This document shows, piece after piece, positions 52,771 through 62,118 of a stretch of DNA of 64,000 nucleotides. Positions within the stretch are counted from its first letter, which is position 1. Every line of letters starts with the position of its first letter. The translations under genes were made by a program, and so were the position numbers. The notes beneath the pieces were generated by a model. That model worked only from the letters and a program-made list of their open reading frames with translations, had not been told where the DNA came from and did no database searches. Source of the DNA: Clostridiales bacterium (GTDB lineage Bacteria > Bacillota > Clostridia > Christensenellales > UBA1242); NCBI GenBank assembly GCA_003524095.1, contig DOEE01000002.1, forward strand, positions 1 to 64,000, given 5' to 3'.

Positions 52771-54681
52771 ATGGCAAAAAAAACAAACACTGAAACAACA
52801 TTGCATGAAGACACAAAAAGTAGTTGCAAACTTACCAAAAAGAACAAAATTATTCTTAGTTCAGTTATTGTGGGAGTAATTTTGTTGGGTGTGATTTTGA
52901 CTATAATTTTGGTTAATATCAAAAGATTTAGTCTCAAACCCACCGATGAGATAAACTTTAATTCTCACACACAACTCGTTGAAATCAATTTTGGTGCAGA
53001 AACTTCGGCTGTAGGCACGGTTTATAACAACGGTGCCCAAATAATCAAAAATAATTCAACACTAAAACAAGGCATATTTTCGTATAAGCAAAACAAAAAA
53101 ATAGTTGACACTATTTATGACAACGTAACTGTTATAAATACAGGCGGAAGTTATTCAAAAACATACTTTAAATTAAAGAACAGCGGTTCGACAACTTTTG
53201 AAATTGTTGATGAAAATGGTATCAAAGTAGATTTTTTGAACTCAGTTGAAACAAGTTTGGAAGGCGGAGTTTTTGAAATAAAACCTGTAGCAAATATCAA
53301 AGCAAAAACTATTAATTTATCAGAAAGAAATCAAAAAATAAAAACAAAAATAAACAATAAATATCACGACAAAACGATTGTTGTAAAATCTATTGCTTTT
53401 GACCAAAGTTATTCTGACTTTGATGGATATTATAATGATAATTTAGACGGATATGAAACATGGAAAATAACCGATGAAAACGATGTAACATATACAAATT
53501 TATACAAAATCAAAGACGGAAAGCATGTTTTGATTCAGACATTAGACAATCAACTTGGAGTAACGGTTGATAGCAAACAATTTATGCTTGAATTTTTGAA
53601 TGACGGAACACCAATTTTTATAAATATCAGGGAAATTAAATTTGAATCACAAACTCAAGGTTATGAATATGATATTTATGATATAAACTTTAATCTAAAA
53701 GGAACTGCAAAAATTGAAGCTTCTCTAATTGATGACGGAAAACAATTTAGAATTGGAAACTCAATTTTTATCCAAGAAATAAAACCAGCAACCGAAGATA
53801 AATATGATTTTAGTTCAATCAATTCGGTACTCGGAACAACTTCGTATTACACAATTGACACCTATAAATTTAGCCTAAAAAACGGTTCTTTTGACAAAGT
53901 CAACTTTGATTTTGTAATAAACAATGTTAGTGCAAACTTTAACGTAGACACAGTACTTTTGTCTGTTACAAATATCAAAGCCAAAAAACTTGATGCAACA
54001 AACATAAAACTTGTTAACGAAAGATTACAGACCAAACAAATCAACTACGAGTTTAATGAAATTATCAAAGTAAATAACGATAGATATATTACTAGCACAG
54101 ACGGCACAAGAAACTTTAATTTGATTGACAAAAATTACAATTTGATATGTCCTCTAAACAACTTTAACAATGTATTTGCAACAAACGATAGTATAATCGT
54201 TCAGGACTCAAACTCCACATACATTTGCAATCAAAATGGAATAGTTATAGACAAAATGGCAAACGAAAATTTTGTGTATCTTAACGACTATAAATATTAC
54301 ATTCGCAAAGAGACTTCGACAAATTATGGAACCACAACAACCCATTATTACTTAGAACAATTAGGTCTAACCCAAGAAGAACCTATTATCACAAAGACTA
54401 CAAGTGGAGACAAGTTTAAAGGAACAGAATATCAAAGTGTTAATCTTTACACAATAAGTCCTTCAACTACTGCTGACAATTCAAATATCAAAGCCACAAT
54501 TGTAGTATGTATTCAAAAAATTAACGATACAAATTACACCTACAAAATATACAACATTGGCGGTGACTTACTTGGTTCATTTGCAGACGCATACAATGGA
54601 CACACCCCAAATCACTTTTACTCAAACGACGACTTTGTAGTACTCTCAATTGGCACACATGTATTTATGCTTAATAGATAA
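52771..54681 (+). CDS. Membrane-anchored extracellular protein, beta-rich
   Basis: A 636-residue type II membrane protein: a soluble N-terminus, a membrane segment (IILSSVIVGVILLGVILTII, about residues 29-48) and a large extracellular part. That part is made of repeated strand-turn units (YKIKDGKHVLIQTLDNQLGV, YEYDIYDINFNLKGTAKIEA, RDNFNLIDKNYNLICPLNNF-like segments), perhaps a beta-propeller, but I see no named family. AAGGAGG precedes the ATG. It is divergent from the giant lipoprotein gene, which suggests a surface role. Confidence 0.65.
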   Translation: MAKKTNTETTLHEDTKSSCKLTKKNKIILSSVIVGVILLGVILTIILVNIKRFSLKPTDEINFNSHTQLVEINFGAETSAVGTVYNNGAQIIKNNSTLKQGIFSYKQNKKIVDTIYDNVTVINTGGSYSKTYFKLKNSGSTTFEIVDENGIKVDFLNSVETSLEGGVFEIKPVANIKAKTINLSERNQKIKTKINNKYHDKTIVVKSIAFDQSYSDFDGYYNDNLDGYETWKITDENDVTYTNLYKIKDGKHVLIQTLDNQLGVTVDSKQFMLEFLNDGTPIFINIREIKFESQTQGYEYDIYDINFNLKGTAKIEASLIDDGKQFRIGNSIFIQEIKPATEDKYDFSSINSVLGTTSYYTIDTYKFSLKNGSFDKVNFDFVINNVSANFNVDTVLLSVTNIKAKKLDATNIKLVNERLQTKQINYEFNEIIKVNNDRYITSTDGTRNFNLIDKNYNLICPLNNFNNVFATNDSIIVQDSNSTYICNQNGIVIDKMANENFVYLNDYKYYIRKETSTNYGTTTTHYYLEQLGLTQEEPIITKTTSGDKFKGTEYQSVNLYTISPSTTADNSNIKATIVVCIQKINDTNYTYKIYNIGGDLLGSFADAYNGHTPNHFYSNDDFVVLSIGTHVFMLNR

Positions 54682-54686
54682 AAATT

Positions 54687-54714
54687 AGCCCTTGCATTCA
54701 AGCAAGGGCTTTTT
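54687..54714. terminator. Bidirectional terminator between the 52771 gene and rubrerythrin
   Basis: AGCCCTTGC and GCAAGGGCT form a 9-bp stem with a 6-nt loop. There is TTTTTG on the plus side and TAATTTTT on the minus side. Confidence 0.88.
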
Positions 54715-54715
54715 G

Positions 54716-55318
54716 TTATTCATCTCCAGACTGCATGTCAATTGGAATTTCAACATAGCCCTGAGGCATGTCACAACTTGGACACACGTCCCAAGCATTT
54801 TTGGCGGTATGTTCAAATCCACAATTACTGCATTTCCACTTGATTGCTGTTGGACTTTTGTATAATTTTTTGCCTTTGAGTTTTGTGTACAATTGTTCAA
54901 GCATTAGTTTGTGGCAATTTTCCACACTCGAAGCAAACAAAAATGCTTTGGCAATATCCGCATATCCCTCATCTTTGGCAACCTTGGCAAAATCAGGATA
55001 TACATTATCGCTCTGACTTTCTTCGACCCCCATCGCATCTTTTATGGTATCTAGCAAGTTTCCCTTGGTAAACGGATATCCTCCGCAGATTTCAATGTTC
55101 TTTTGTTTGCACGAACAATTGTCCGTAATTAAATTGTAAAATTTTTTGGCATGCGCCATTTCGTTTTTTGCATGCGTCTTAAATATGGTTTGCATGTAAT
55201 TGTATCCTTCGTCTTGAGCAAGCGTTGCCATAAATTGGTATCTTGCCCCGTCTTGACACTCGCCCGCAAAAGCTCGCGCCAAATTTTGTTTTGTTCTACT
55301 TTTGTCAAATTCTTGCAT
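54716..55318 (-). CDS. Rubrerythrin
   Basis: A non-haem diiron peroxidase that protects anaerobes from peroxide, 200 residues. The ferritin-like domain has the metal-binding helices AFAGECQDGARYQFMATLAQ and THAKNEMAHAKKFYNLI, then AKVAKDEGYADIAKAFLFAS and VENCHKLMLEQL. The C-terminal rubredoxin-like domain has CSNCGFEHTAKNAWDVCPSC, with two CxxC pairs. There is an insertion with three cysteines (NCSCKQKNIEICGGYPF) between the second and third helices. ATG after AGGAG. Confidence 0.94.
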   Translation of the reverse strand: MQEFDKSRTKQNLARAFAGECQDGARYQFMATLAQDEGYNYMQTIFKTHAKNEMAHAKKFYNLITDNCSCKQKNIEICGGYPFTKGNLLDTIKDAMGVEESQSDNVYPDFAKVAKDEGYADIAKAFLFASSVENCHKLMLEQLYTKLKGKKLYKSPTAIKWKCSNCGFEHTAKNAWDVCPSCDMPQGYVEIPIDMQSGDE

Positions 55319-55406
55319 ATTAATCTCCTATTTTTTAGATTTGTTATTAACAAGTATTTACACAAAAAAATAATTTAAACATTTTTTCAAAATTAAAAAC
55401 AAATTA

Positions 55407-55435
55407 TTGACAAAGTGAATTTTTTAAAATATAAT
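55407..55435 (+). promoter_or_regulatory. Consensus promoter of the serS T-box transcript
   Basis: TTGACA (55407-55412), 17-nt spacer, TATAAT (55430-55435). Exact consensus; transcription would begin near 55442, before the T-box leader. Confidence 0.88.
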
Positions 55436-55474
55436 TAAACATATTAAAAATCAAATAAATCAAAATAATTCTAT

Positions 55475-55714
55475 CGATGATTTAGGGAATGACTGGATAG
55501 TTTTTTATTTAGAGAGTTGTTTGGAATATTGCGCTGAAAGGACAACTAAAAGACACCATAATCTTCTACCCTAATAGATACTGCGAAAGCAGGCAATTTG
55601 TCTTGTTGCGAATGAATGAAAAGACTAAAATTGAGTGGAACTAAAGTATAGTTCAATTAGAGTGGCACCATGGATATTATTATTCATCTCTAAGGAATTT
55701 TTCCTTGGAGATTT
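55475..55714 (+). promoter_or_regulatory. T-box riboswitch of serS
   Basis: A leader that senses uncharged tRNA-Ser. The T-box sequence AGAGTGGCACCATGG (55659-55673) is the antiterminator core; its TGGC bulge would pair with the tRNA 3' end when the discriminator is G, as in the tRNA-Ser at 19364. The terminator that competes is ATCTCTAAGGAA with TTCCTTGGAGAT then TTTTTTT (about 55686-55714). Stem I spans roughly 55475-55590, with a likely serine specifier TCT at 55565-55567. The specifier is inferred; the rest is clear. Confidence 0.92.
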
Positions 55715-55836
55715 TTTTGATTATTTGAACTTTAATAAAACATATTGACAACAAGTGCGGAGTTTTTGACAACAATATAAATATATTTGTCACAAATCCA
55801 CCACAGTTATGTCAAAATGAAAGGAGAAATATTATT

Positions 55837-57150
55837 ATGATAGACATCAACATTATTAGAAAAGACCCCGATTTGGTTAGACAAAATTTAATAAATAAGT
55901 TTCAAGAAGAAAAGCTAAGCAAAGTAGACGAAGTGCTTGAACTAGACGAAAAACATAGACTACTCAAAGTAGAGGGAGATACTCTTAGAGCCAAGAAAAA
56001 TATTATAAGTTCTGATATTGGCATGCTTGCTAGAGAAAAGCAACTTGACAAAATAGCCCCACTCAAAGAAGAAGTTGGAAGAATAAACCAAAGACTCAAA
56101 GACTTGGAAGAAGAGGAAGCCTTGCTTGGCGAAAAGATTAAGTCTATTATGATGATAATTCCTAACATCATAGACAACTCCGTTCCTATTGGAAAAGACG
56201 ATAGCGAAAATGTTGAAATCGAAAAATTTGGAACACCAAGAACACTCGATTTTGAAGTTCCATATCATGCAGATATTCTAAATAGCATAAATGGTCTTGA
56301 CAAAGAGAGTGCGGGGAGAACTAGCGGAACAGGCTTTTATTATCTAATGGGCGATGCTGCCAGACTTCATGAAGCAATGATTGCATATGGCAGAGATTAC
56401 ATGATTGACAACGGATTTACTTATTGCATTCCGCCTTTTATGATAAGGTCGGACGTTGTTAATGGGGTTATGAGTTTTAATGAAATGGAAGCCATGATGT
56501 ACAAGATTGAAAACGAAGACTTGTACTTGATTGGAACTAGTGAACACAGCATGATTGGAAAGTTCAAAGAACAAATAATAAACGAAAAAGAACTTCCTAT
56601 TACAATGACATCTTATAGTCCTTGTTTCCGAAAGGAAATTGGCGCACACGGACTTGAAGAAAGAGGACTTTATAGAGTACATCAATTTGAGAAACAAGAA
56701 ATGATAGTAATCTGTAAGCCAAAAGACAGCATGGATTGGTACAACAAAATGTGGAAGTTCACTGTAGATGTATTTAGAAATATGAATATTCCTGTTAGAA
56801 CTTTGGAATGTTGCAGTGGAGATTTGGCAGATTTGAAAGTTAAGTCTTGCGATATTGAAGCATGGAGTCCTAGACAACAAAAATACTTTGAAGTCGGTTC
56901 TTGTTCAACACTCGGCGATGCACAAGCTAGACGTTTGGGAATCAGAATCAAAGGAAGCGAATACAACTACTATCCACATACTCTTAATAACACCGTTCTA
57001 GCAAGTCCTAGAGCAATAATTGCTTTTCTTGAAAACAATGTTCAAAAAGATGGTTCAATATTTATCCCTGAAGTACTCAGACCTTATATGGGTGGCAAAG
57101 ATAAAATTGTTCCAAAAAACAACGCAGATAACACCAAGGCACAAAGATAG
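55837..57150 (+). CDS. serS: Serine--tRNA ligase
   Basis: A class II synthetase of 437 residues. The N-terminal coiled-coil arm (residues 30-100, e.g. LKDLEEEEALLGEKIKSIMM) contacts the tRNA-Ser variable arm. The catalytic core shows LIGTSEHSMIG, motif 2 CFRKEIGAHGLEERGLYRVH, then LECCSGDLADLK and motif 3 ending in LASPRAIIAFLENN. AAAGGAGAA precedes the ATG. Expression is controlled by the T-box leader. A terminator follows. Confidence 0.96.
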   Translation: MIDINIIRKDPDLVRQNLINKFQEEKLSKVDEVLELDEKHRLLKVEGDTLRAKKNIISSDIGMLAREKQLDKIAPLKEEVGRINQRLKDLEEEEALLGEKIKSIMMIIPNIIDNSVPIGKDDSENVEIEKFGTPRTLDFEVPYHADILNSINGLDKESAGRTSGTGFYYLMGDAARLHEAMIAYGRDYMIDNGFTYCIPPFMIRSDVVNGVMSFNEMEAMMYKIENEDLYLIGTSEHSMIGKFKEQIINEKELPITMTSYSPCFRKEIGAHGLEERGLYRVHQFEKQEMIVICKPKDSMDWYNKMWKFTVDVFRNMNIPVRTLECCSGDLADLKVKSCDIEAWSPRQQKYFEVGSCSTLGDAQARRLGIRIKGSEYNYYPHTLNNTVLASPRAIIAFLENNVQKDGSIFIPEVLRPYMGGKDKIVPKNNADNTKAQR

Positions 57151-57157
57151 TTATTTC

Positions 57158-57196
57158 AAAGCATACTTTTCAAAAAATTGAAAAGTGTGCTTTTTT
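57158..57196 (+). terminator. Terminator of serS
   Basis: AAAGCATACTTTTCAA pairs with TTGAAAAGTGTGCTTT, followed by more T residues. Confidence 0.88.
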
Positions 57197-57304
57197 AGTA
57201 CACAAATTTATATTATTTGTGGTAAACTAAAATTAATAAAGCAGAATTAAAATTTTATCATACATTTTAATGTTTTAAATAATATTTTTAGGGGAAAATG
57301 GAAC

Positions 57305-59158
57305 ATGAAAAAAATATTAAAGACATTTTGTATTGCAATCTTGTGTGGACTGGGTTTATTTCAGGTAGGTACACCCCAAAAAGAAATTACTCTTGCCAAA
57401 CCCTACTCTTATGTAAATAAGATTCAAGGCGGAAGCGAAGTCGTTTTGACCAACTCAAACCTGAGAAGTCAAATATGTCAATTGCTTGGCAAAACTTCAA
57501 ATTCTAAGCTATATTCCGATGATTTTTTGAATAGCGACGATTACAAGGCTACAACAACTACAAACCCCGACACTGGTCTTAGTGAGACAACTGCTAACAA
57601 AAATTATTTGGACTTATCTTATTTAAACATCAAAGACCTAATGGAATTATGTCAATTTGAGTTTCCACAAACCCTGAATGGAATTAGCTTAATGGGAAAC
57701 AAAATTTCAAATGAAGATTTGCCTAATTTGGTTAAATTTTTAAGTTTGAACAAATCCATGGATACAATTACAATAGGAGAACAGACCTACAAAATTCGTA
57801 GCAATTTTGATGAAGTAATCAAGAAGATTAATTTAAACTATAATTTAATAGATTTACGCACAACATCTTCGGAATACTTAGCAAACGACAAATTGTTATT
57901 TGGACTTCAAAATTTAAATGAAACATATAGTCTTTGTCTTCCCGAAGAACAAATTAATTTAATTTACTACATTCGAACTAACGACGAAAACTATTTGTCA
58001 TACAACCTTTATTATAATAATTCTAGACAGCCCCTTAGCATTAATACAATTAAAACTTTGGGTACAGATGTTTTGGGAGATTATAAGATTGAAATTGCCG
58101 GCACACCAAATAGCACAAGCGGGTATTTTCATGGCTTAAATATTTCAAAAGAATTTACATTATTTACTCTCAAAATCAAAGACACATTCAAGGTTGAACG
58201 CAAACAATTGTTTGATTTGGATTTAAGCAAAGACGGAACAAACTATATTTTAAATGGAATCGGCAGAAATGTCTGCACTCTCGATTTAACTCCGAGAACA
58301 AACACAGATACAGCGGGAATAGGTCATACCGCAGTCAAAATTACATATGCTGGAAAAACTAGAACAGTAAGTCTACCCTTTGTAATTGTGGATACGATTA
58401 GTCCCGAAATCAAACTCGAAGGATATTCCACAATGTATTGGAGACAATTCAAAGAGTGGAAAGACCCCGGATACTCTGGGTGGGATAGCGGAGACAATCT
58501 AACAAACTCAGTCAAAGTAGATAGAAGCGAACTAGACGAAACAGTGTGCGGAACATATTTAATCAAATATTCGCTTGAAGATTTAAGCGGAAACACAACA
58601 AGCACAACCCGAACTATAATAGTTCAAGAATCTGTACTAGACGAAATCAAAATTTCTACAACCAAAGATAAATTTAATGTGGGCGAAGAAATTTTTCTAT
58701 CTGTTGAACCAGCACCGAACACACCAGTATCCAAGTACAAAGAATACGTTTATACTTGGTACTTGGACGGCGTTGAGTTTAAAACAACCAAAGGCGATGC
58801 AGTAACAGCAAAAAGCACAACTATTCTAGTTTTGGATAACTCACTTAGTCACAAAATAACAGTTACACTCAAAGCAAAACAAATCGCTGACGACAGAGAA
58901 GTCTTAATTAATAGCGAGGAATTCGAGATTAAATGCAGTCTCAGTGTGACCAGTCAAAAAGGAATAATATTTGCACTTTGCAGTGCGGTTACGCTAATTG
59001 CAATAATTACCCTAACAGTTACAATTTCAAAATCTAAAAAAGCAAAAAAGTTAAGTCAAAAATCTAAGTCAAAAAATAATTCTAAACAAGAAAATATTAC
59101 TGTTATCAAAGACTACAATCAAAACAAACCAGATGACAAAAATGACAACAAAAAATAA
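57305..59158 (+). CDS. Surface protein with DUF5011-like domain and C-terminal anchor
   Basis: A 617-residue exported protein. It has a signal peptide (MKKILKTFCIAILCGLGLFQ) and an N-terminal leucine-rich region (LDLSYLNIKDLMELCQFEFP, LNGISLMGNKISNEDLPNLV). Next comes an Ig-like domain of the DUF5011/HYR type (FVIVDTISPEIKLEGYSTMY, then DPGYSGWDSGDN and CGTYLIKYSLEDLSGNTTST) and another strand-rich domain. One membrane segment (about residues 560-582) and a lysine-rich tail anchor the C-terminus. There is no LPxTG motif. Function unknown; the architecture suggests an adhesin or cell-wall binding protein. Confidence 0.8.
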   Translation: MKKILKTFCIAILCGLGLFQVGTPQKEITLAKPYSYVNKIQGGSEVVLTNSNLRSQICQLLGKTSNSKLYSDDFLNSDDYKATTTTNPDTGLSETTANKNYLDLSYLNIKDLMELCQFEFPQTLNGISLMGNKISNEDLPNLVKFLSLNKSMDTITIGEQTYKIRSNFDEVIKKINLNYNLIDLRTTSSEYLANDKLLFGLQNLNETYSLCLPEEQINLIYYIRTNDENYLSYNLYYNNSRQPLSINTIKTLGTDVLGDYKIEIAGTPNSTSGYFHGLNISKEFTLFTLKIKDTFKVERKQLFDLDLSKDGTNYILNGIGRNVCTLDLTPRTNTDTAGIGHTAVKITYAGKTRTVSLPFVIVDTISPEIKLEGYSTMYWRQFKEWKDPGYSGWDSGDNLTNSVKVDRSELDETVCGTYLIKYSLEDLSGNTTSTTRTIIVQESVLDEIKISTTKDKFNVGEEIFLSVEPAPNTPVSKYKEYVYTWYLDGVEFKTTKGDAVTAKSTTILVLDNSLSHKITVTLKAKQIADDREVLINSEEFEIKCSLSVTSQKGIIFALCSAVTLIAIITLTVTISKSKKAKKLSQKSKSKNNSKQENITVIKDYNQNKPDDKNDNKK

Positions 59159-59173
59159 ATAGATTAAAACATA

Positions 59174-59206
59174 AAAGCACACCAAAATTATTTGTGTGCT
59201 TTTTTA
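59174..59206 (+). terminator. Terminator of the 57305 gene
   Basis: AGCACAC and GTGTGCT pair around an A/T-rich loop, followed by TTTTTT. Confidence 0.8.
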
Positions 59207-59518
59207 TTTTTGCTTTTGCACTAATCCAAATTAAAGGATTGAAAACATATTTAAATGCGTTTTTATATAATTATTCAATATTAAAGAAATTGTCAACAAG
59301 CATATATTTTGTGACAATTACCATATATACAGTGTACAAAAAATCATGAATTACAAATAATTATTGTTATTAAGAATGAAATAAAAAAATATAGAAAGAG
59401 ACACAAAATCTCTTCCTATATTTTTGTTTTTTACATTTAAAAAGTTTAATTAACTTATTAACATGATTTTTTGTGACCTGCTATATTTTTTACAAAATAT
59501 GTACAAGGTCAAAAGTTT
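59207..59518. other. Intergenic between convergent 57305 gene and gyrA
   Basis: No gene is visible. It holds the likely gyrA terminator at 59382-59426; the rest is AT-rich and featureless to me. Confidence 0.6.
59382..59426 (-). terminator. Probable terminator of the gyrB-gyrA operon
   Basis: On the minus strand AAAAATATAGGAAGAGA pairs with TCTCTTTCTATATTTTT and a T run continues. It lies about 93 nt after the gyrA stop, so the mRNA would have a long 3' end. Confidence 0.75.
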
Positions 59519-62104
59519 TTAGACATCCAAATTTTCTTCTTCATCAGTGTTTGTTTCTTCGTCAAAGTCTTCCGAAATTTCCATTGCATTCGAACTAATA
59601 TTTGGTTGTTCCAAAACTTCGTCTTCATTCAAATCTTCGGCAAGTTTTTCTTGAGACTTATCAGACTTAGTAATTGCAACACAAACAATCTTTGCGTTAT
59701 CTTTGAGTTTCATGATTCTTACACCCTTGGTGTTTCTTCCGATTTTACTAATTTCACTACTATCAACTCTAATTACCACTCCGTCATCTGCTATAAGCAT
59801 TACGTCGTCATCATCAGTTACTTGTTTTAAATTTACAAGATTTCCCGTAACTTCATTAAATATGCCCGCCTTGATGCCCTTGCCATTTCTGCCTTGCAAT
59901 CTATACTCATCTTCACGAGTACGTTTTCCATAGCCGTTTTCGGAAATAGTTAGCATATCTGAACCCGGAGTAATTATTGTCATATCAACAATCACTTCGT
60001 TATCGCTTAGTTTCATGGCTTTGACACCCATTGTGTCTCTACCCATAGACCTTACAAATTTTTCGTTAAATCTAATACATTTGCCTGTTGAACTTGCAAT
60101 CAACACTTCGTCGTTTCCGTTTGTCAAATAAACAGCAATAAGTTCGTCATTTTCATTTAGTTTAATGGCAATCTTGCCACCCTTTCTAATTGACATAAAT
60201 TCGCTTACTGGGGTCTTTTTGATAAGTCCCAAACGTGTACACATTATCAAATTGCCCGAGTCTTCCTTAAGCGGAATAATCGTTGTAATTCTCTCGTCTT
60301 TGTCTACTTGCAATAGATTAACCATTGCCCTGCCTTTTGCTTGTTTTTGTGCTTCTGGCACTTCGTAGGCTTTGATTGTATAAACTCTGCCTTTGGTCGA
60401 GAAGCACAACAAGTCATCGTGGCTTGATGTAACATAGATATTTTCAACAAAGTCTTCTTCCTTGGTCTTGTGAGCAACAACCCCCATTCCACCACGATGT
60501 TGAGCCTTGTATTCGCTTACTGGCATACGTTTGATGTATCCACCATGTGTAAGAGAAAGTACTACTGTTTCCCTTGGGATAAGGTCGCCAATATCTATGC
60601 TTGAATAGTCATAACTGATTTCGGTCTTACGTGGAACACCATATTTAGTTTTGATTTCAATCAAGTCGCCCTTGATAATTTCCAAAACCCTAAGTTCGCT
60701 TGACAAAATTTCTTTGTACTGTTTGATTAGTCCTTCAACTTCTTCAAGTTCCGCTTTGAGTTTTTCAACTTCAAGCCCTGTGAGTTTTTGAAGTCTCATA
60801 TCAAGAATTGCATTCGCCTGTTTTTCGTCCAAGTTAAATAGTCTAGTAAGTCTTTCAACCGCATCGTTTTTGTCGTTAGAAAGTTTAATCTGACGGATTA
60901 CCTCGTCAATGTTTGCTTGTGCTATAACCAAGCCTTCCAAAATATGCGCCCTTGCTTCGGCTTTGTCAAGTTCGAACTTGGTTCGTCTTGTAATAACTTC
61001 TTTTTGGAAGTCAAGATAGTATGTCAAAATTTCTTTGAGATTGAGTACCTTTGGAGTGCCATTGACTAGTGCTAGATTTATCGCACCAAAGGAAATTTGA
61101 AGTTGAGTAATTTTGAATAGGTTATTCAAAACTACTTGAGCATTGGCATCACGTTTGACGTCAATTACAATTCGCATACCAGTTCTATCACTTTCTTCTC
61201 TAATATCGGATATGCCTTCAATTCTCTTGGACTTAACCATATCGGCGATTTGGATAATAAGTTTTGCCTTGTTAACCTGATAAGGAATTTCGGTTATAAC
61301 GATTTTTTGTCTATCTTTTTCTTCTTCAATTTCGGTCTTGGCCCTGATTATAAATGTACCCTTACCCGTTTCATACATTTGTCTAACACCCCTACCGCCA
61401 AGCACAATGCCCTTGGTTGGAAAGTCTGGTGCTGGAATGTATTTCATAAGGTCGTCAATAGTAATTTCTGGGTTATCAATAAGAGCAATTACGCCATTGA
61501 TAACTTCGCATAGATTGTGTGGAGCAATGTTTGTTGCCATACCGACAGCGATACCGTCTGAACCGTTTACAAGTAGGTTTGGAAATCTACTTGGAAGAAC
61601 GGTTGGTTGCATTTCACGTCCATCAAAGTTAGGATAAAAATCTACGGTTTCTTGGTTAATACCGTTTAGCATTTCTCCAGCAATTTTTGTAAGTCTTGCT
61701 TCGGTGTAACGTGAAGCGGCTGGTGGGTCTCCGTCCACCGAACCAAAGTTTCCATGCCCGTCAACAAGCGGACAGTTGATTGTAAAGTCTTGAGCAAGTC
61801 TTACAAGTGCATCATAGATAGCCGAATCGCCATGTGGGTGAAATTTACCCATAACTTCACCGACAATAGTTGCACACTTTCTAAAAGGCTTGTCATTATA
61901 AAGTCCCAAGTTGTTCCCCATAGCATATATAATTCTACGGTGAACGGGTTTAAGTCCGTCTCTTACATCTGGTATAGCACGGCTAACGTTAACAGCCATA
62001 GCATATGCTATAAAAGACTTTTCAAGTTCTTCCTTGACCTTAACATCCATGATTTTGCTGGCGTCAATCTTGTCTAAAATCTTTTCAATTTCGTCTCTTT
62101 CCAT
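59519..62104 (-). CDS. gyrA: DNA gyrase subunit A
   Basis: The breakage-reunion subunit of gyrase, 861 residues. It has the catalytic tyrosine motif AASRYTEARL, the region GKFHPHGDSAIYDALVRLAQ with the unaltered Ser and Asp (the quinolone-determining positions), and a C-terminal beta-pinwheel of six GyrA blades with YKAQHRGGMGV as the GyrA-box equivalent, marking it as GyrA rather than ParC. The tail is acidic (EDFDEETNTDEEENLDV). It follows gyrB with a 14-nt gap. Confidence 0.94.
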   Translation of the reverse strand: MERDEIEKILDKIDASKIMDVKVKEELEKSFIAYAMAVNVSRAIPDVRDGLKPVHRRIIYAMGNNLGLYNDKPFRKCATIVGEVMGKFHPHGDSAIYDALVRLAQDFTINCPLVDGHGNFGSVDGDPPAASRYTEARLTKIAGEMLNGINQETVDFYPNFDGREMQPTVLPSRFPNLLVNGSDGIAVGMATNIAPHNLCEVINGVIALIDNPEITIDDLMKYIPAPDFPTKGIVLGGRGVRQMYETGKGTFIIRAKTEIEEEKDRQKIVITEIPYQVNKAKLIIQIADMVKSKRIEGISDIREESDRTGMRIVIDVKRDANAQVVLNNLFKITQLQISFGAINLALVNGTPKVLNLKEILTYYLDFQKEVITRRTKFELDKAEARAHILEGLVIAQANIDEVIRQIKLSNDKNDAVERLTRLFNLDEKQANAILDMRLQKLTGLEVEKLKAELEEVEGLIKQYKEILSSELRVLEIIKGDLIEIKTKYGVPRKTEISYDYSSIDIGDLIPRETVVLSLTHGGYIKRMPVSEYKAQHRGGMGVVAHKTKEEDFVENIYVTSSHDDLLCFSTKGRVYTIKAYEVPEAQKQAKGRAMVNLLQVDKDERITTIIPLKEDSGNLIMCTRLGLIKKTPVSEFMSIRKGGKIAIKLNENDELIAVYLTNGNDEVLIASSTGKCIRFNEKFVRSMGRDTMGVKAMKLSDNEVIVDMTIITPGSDMLTISENGYGKRTREDEYRLQGRNGKGIKAGIFNEVTGNLVNLKQVTDDDDVMLIADDGVVIRVDSSEISKIGRNTKGVRIMKLKDNAKIVCVAITKSDKSQEKLAEDLNEDEVLEQPNISSNAMEISEDFDEETNTDEEENLDV

Positions 62105-62118
62105 GTCTATACTCCTTT

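Noticed and set aside
61136..61513. Plus-strand frames within gyrA and gyrB
   Set aside because: They are antisense shadows of the gyrase genes, whose catalytic motifs are complete on the minus strand.
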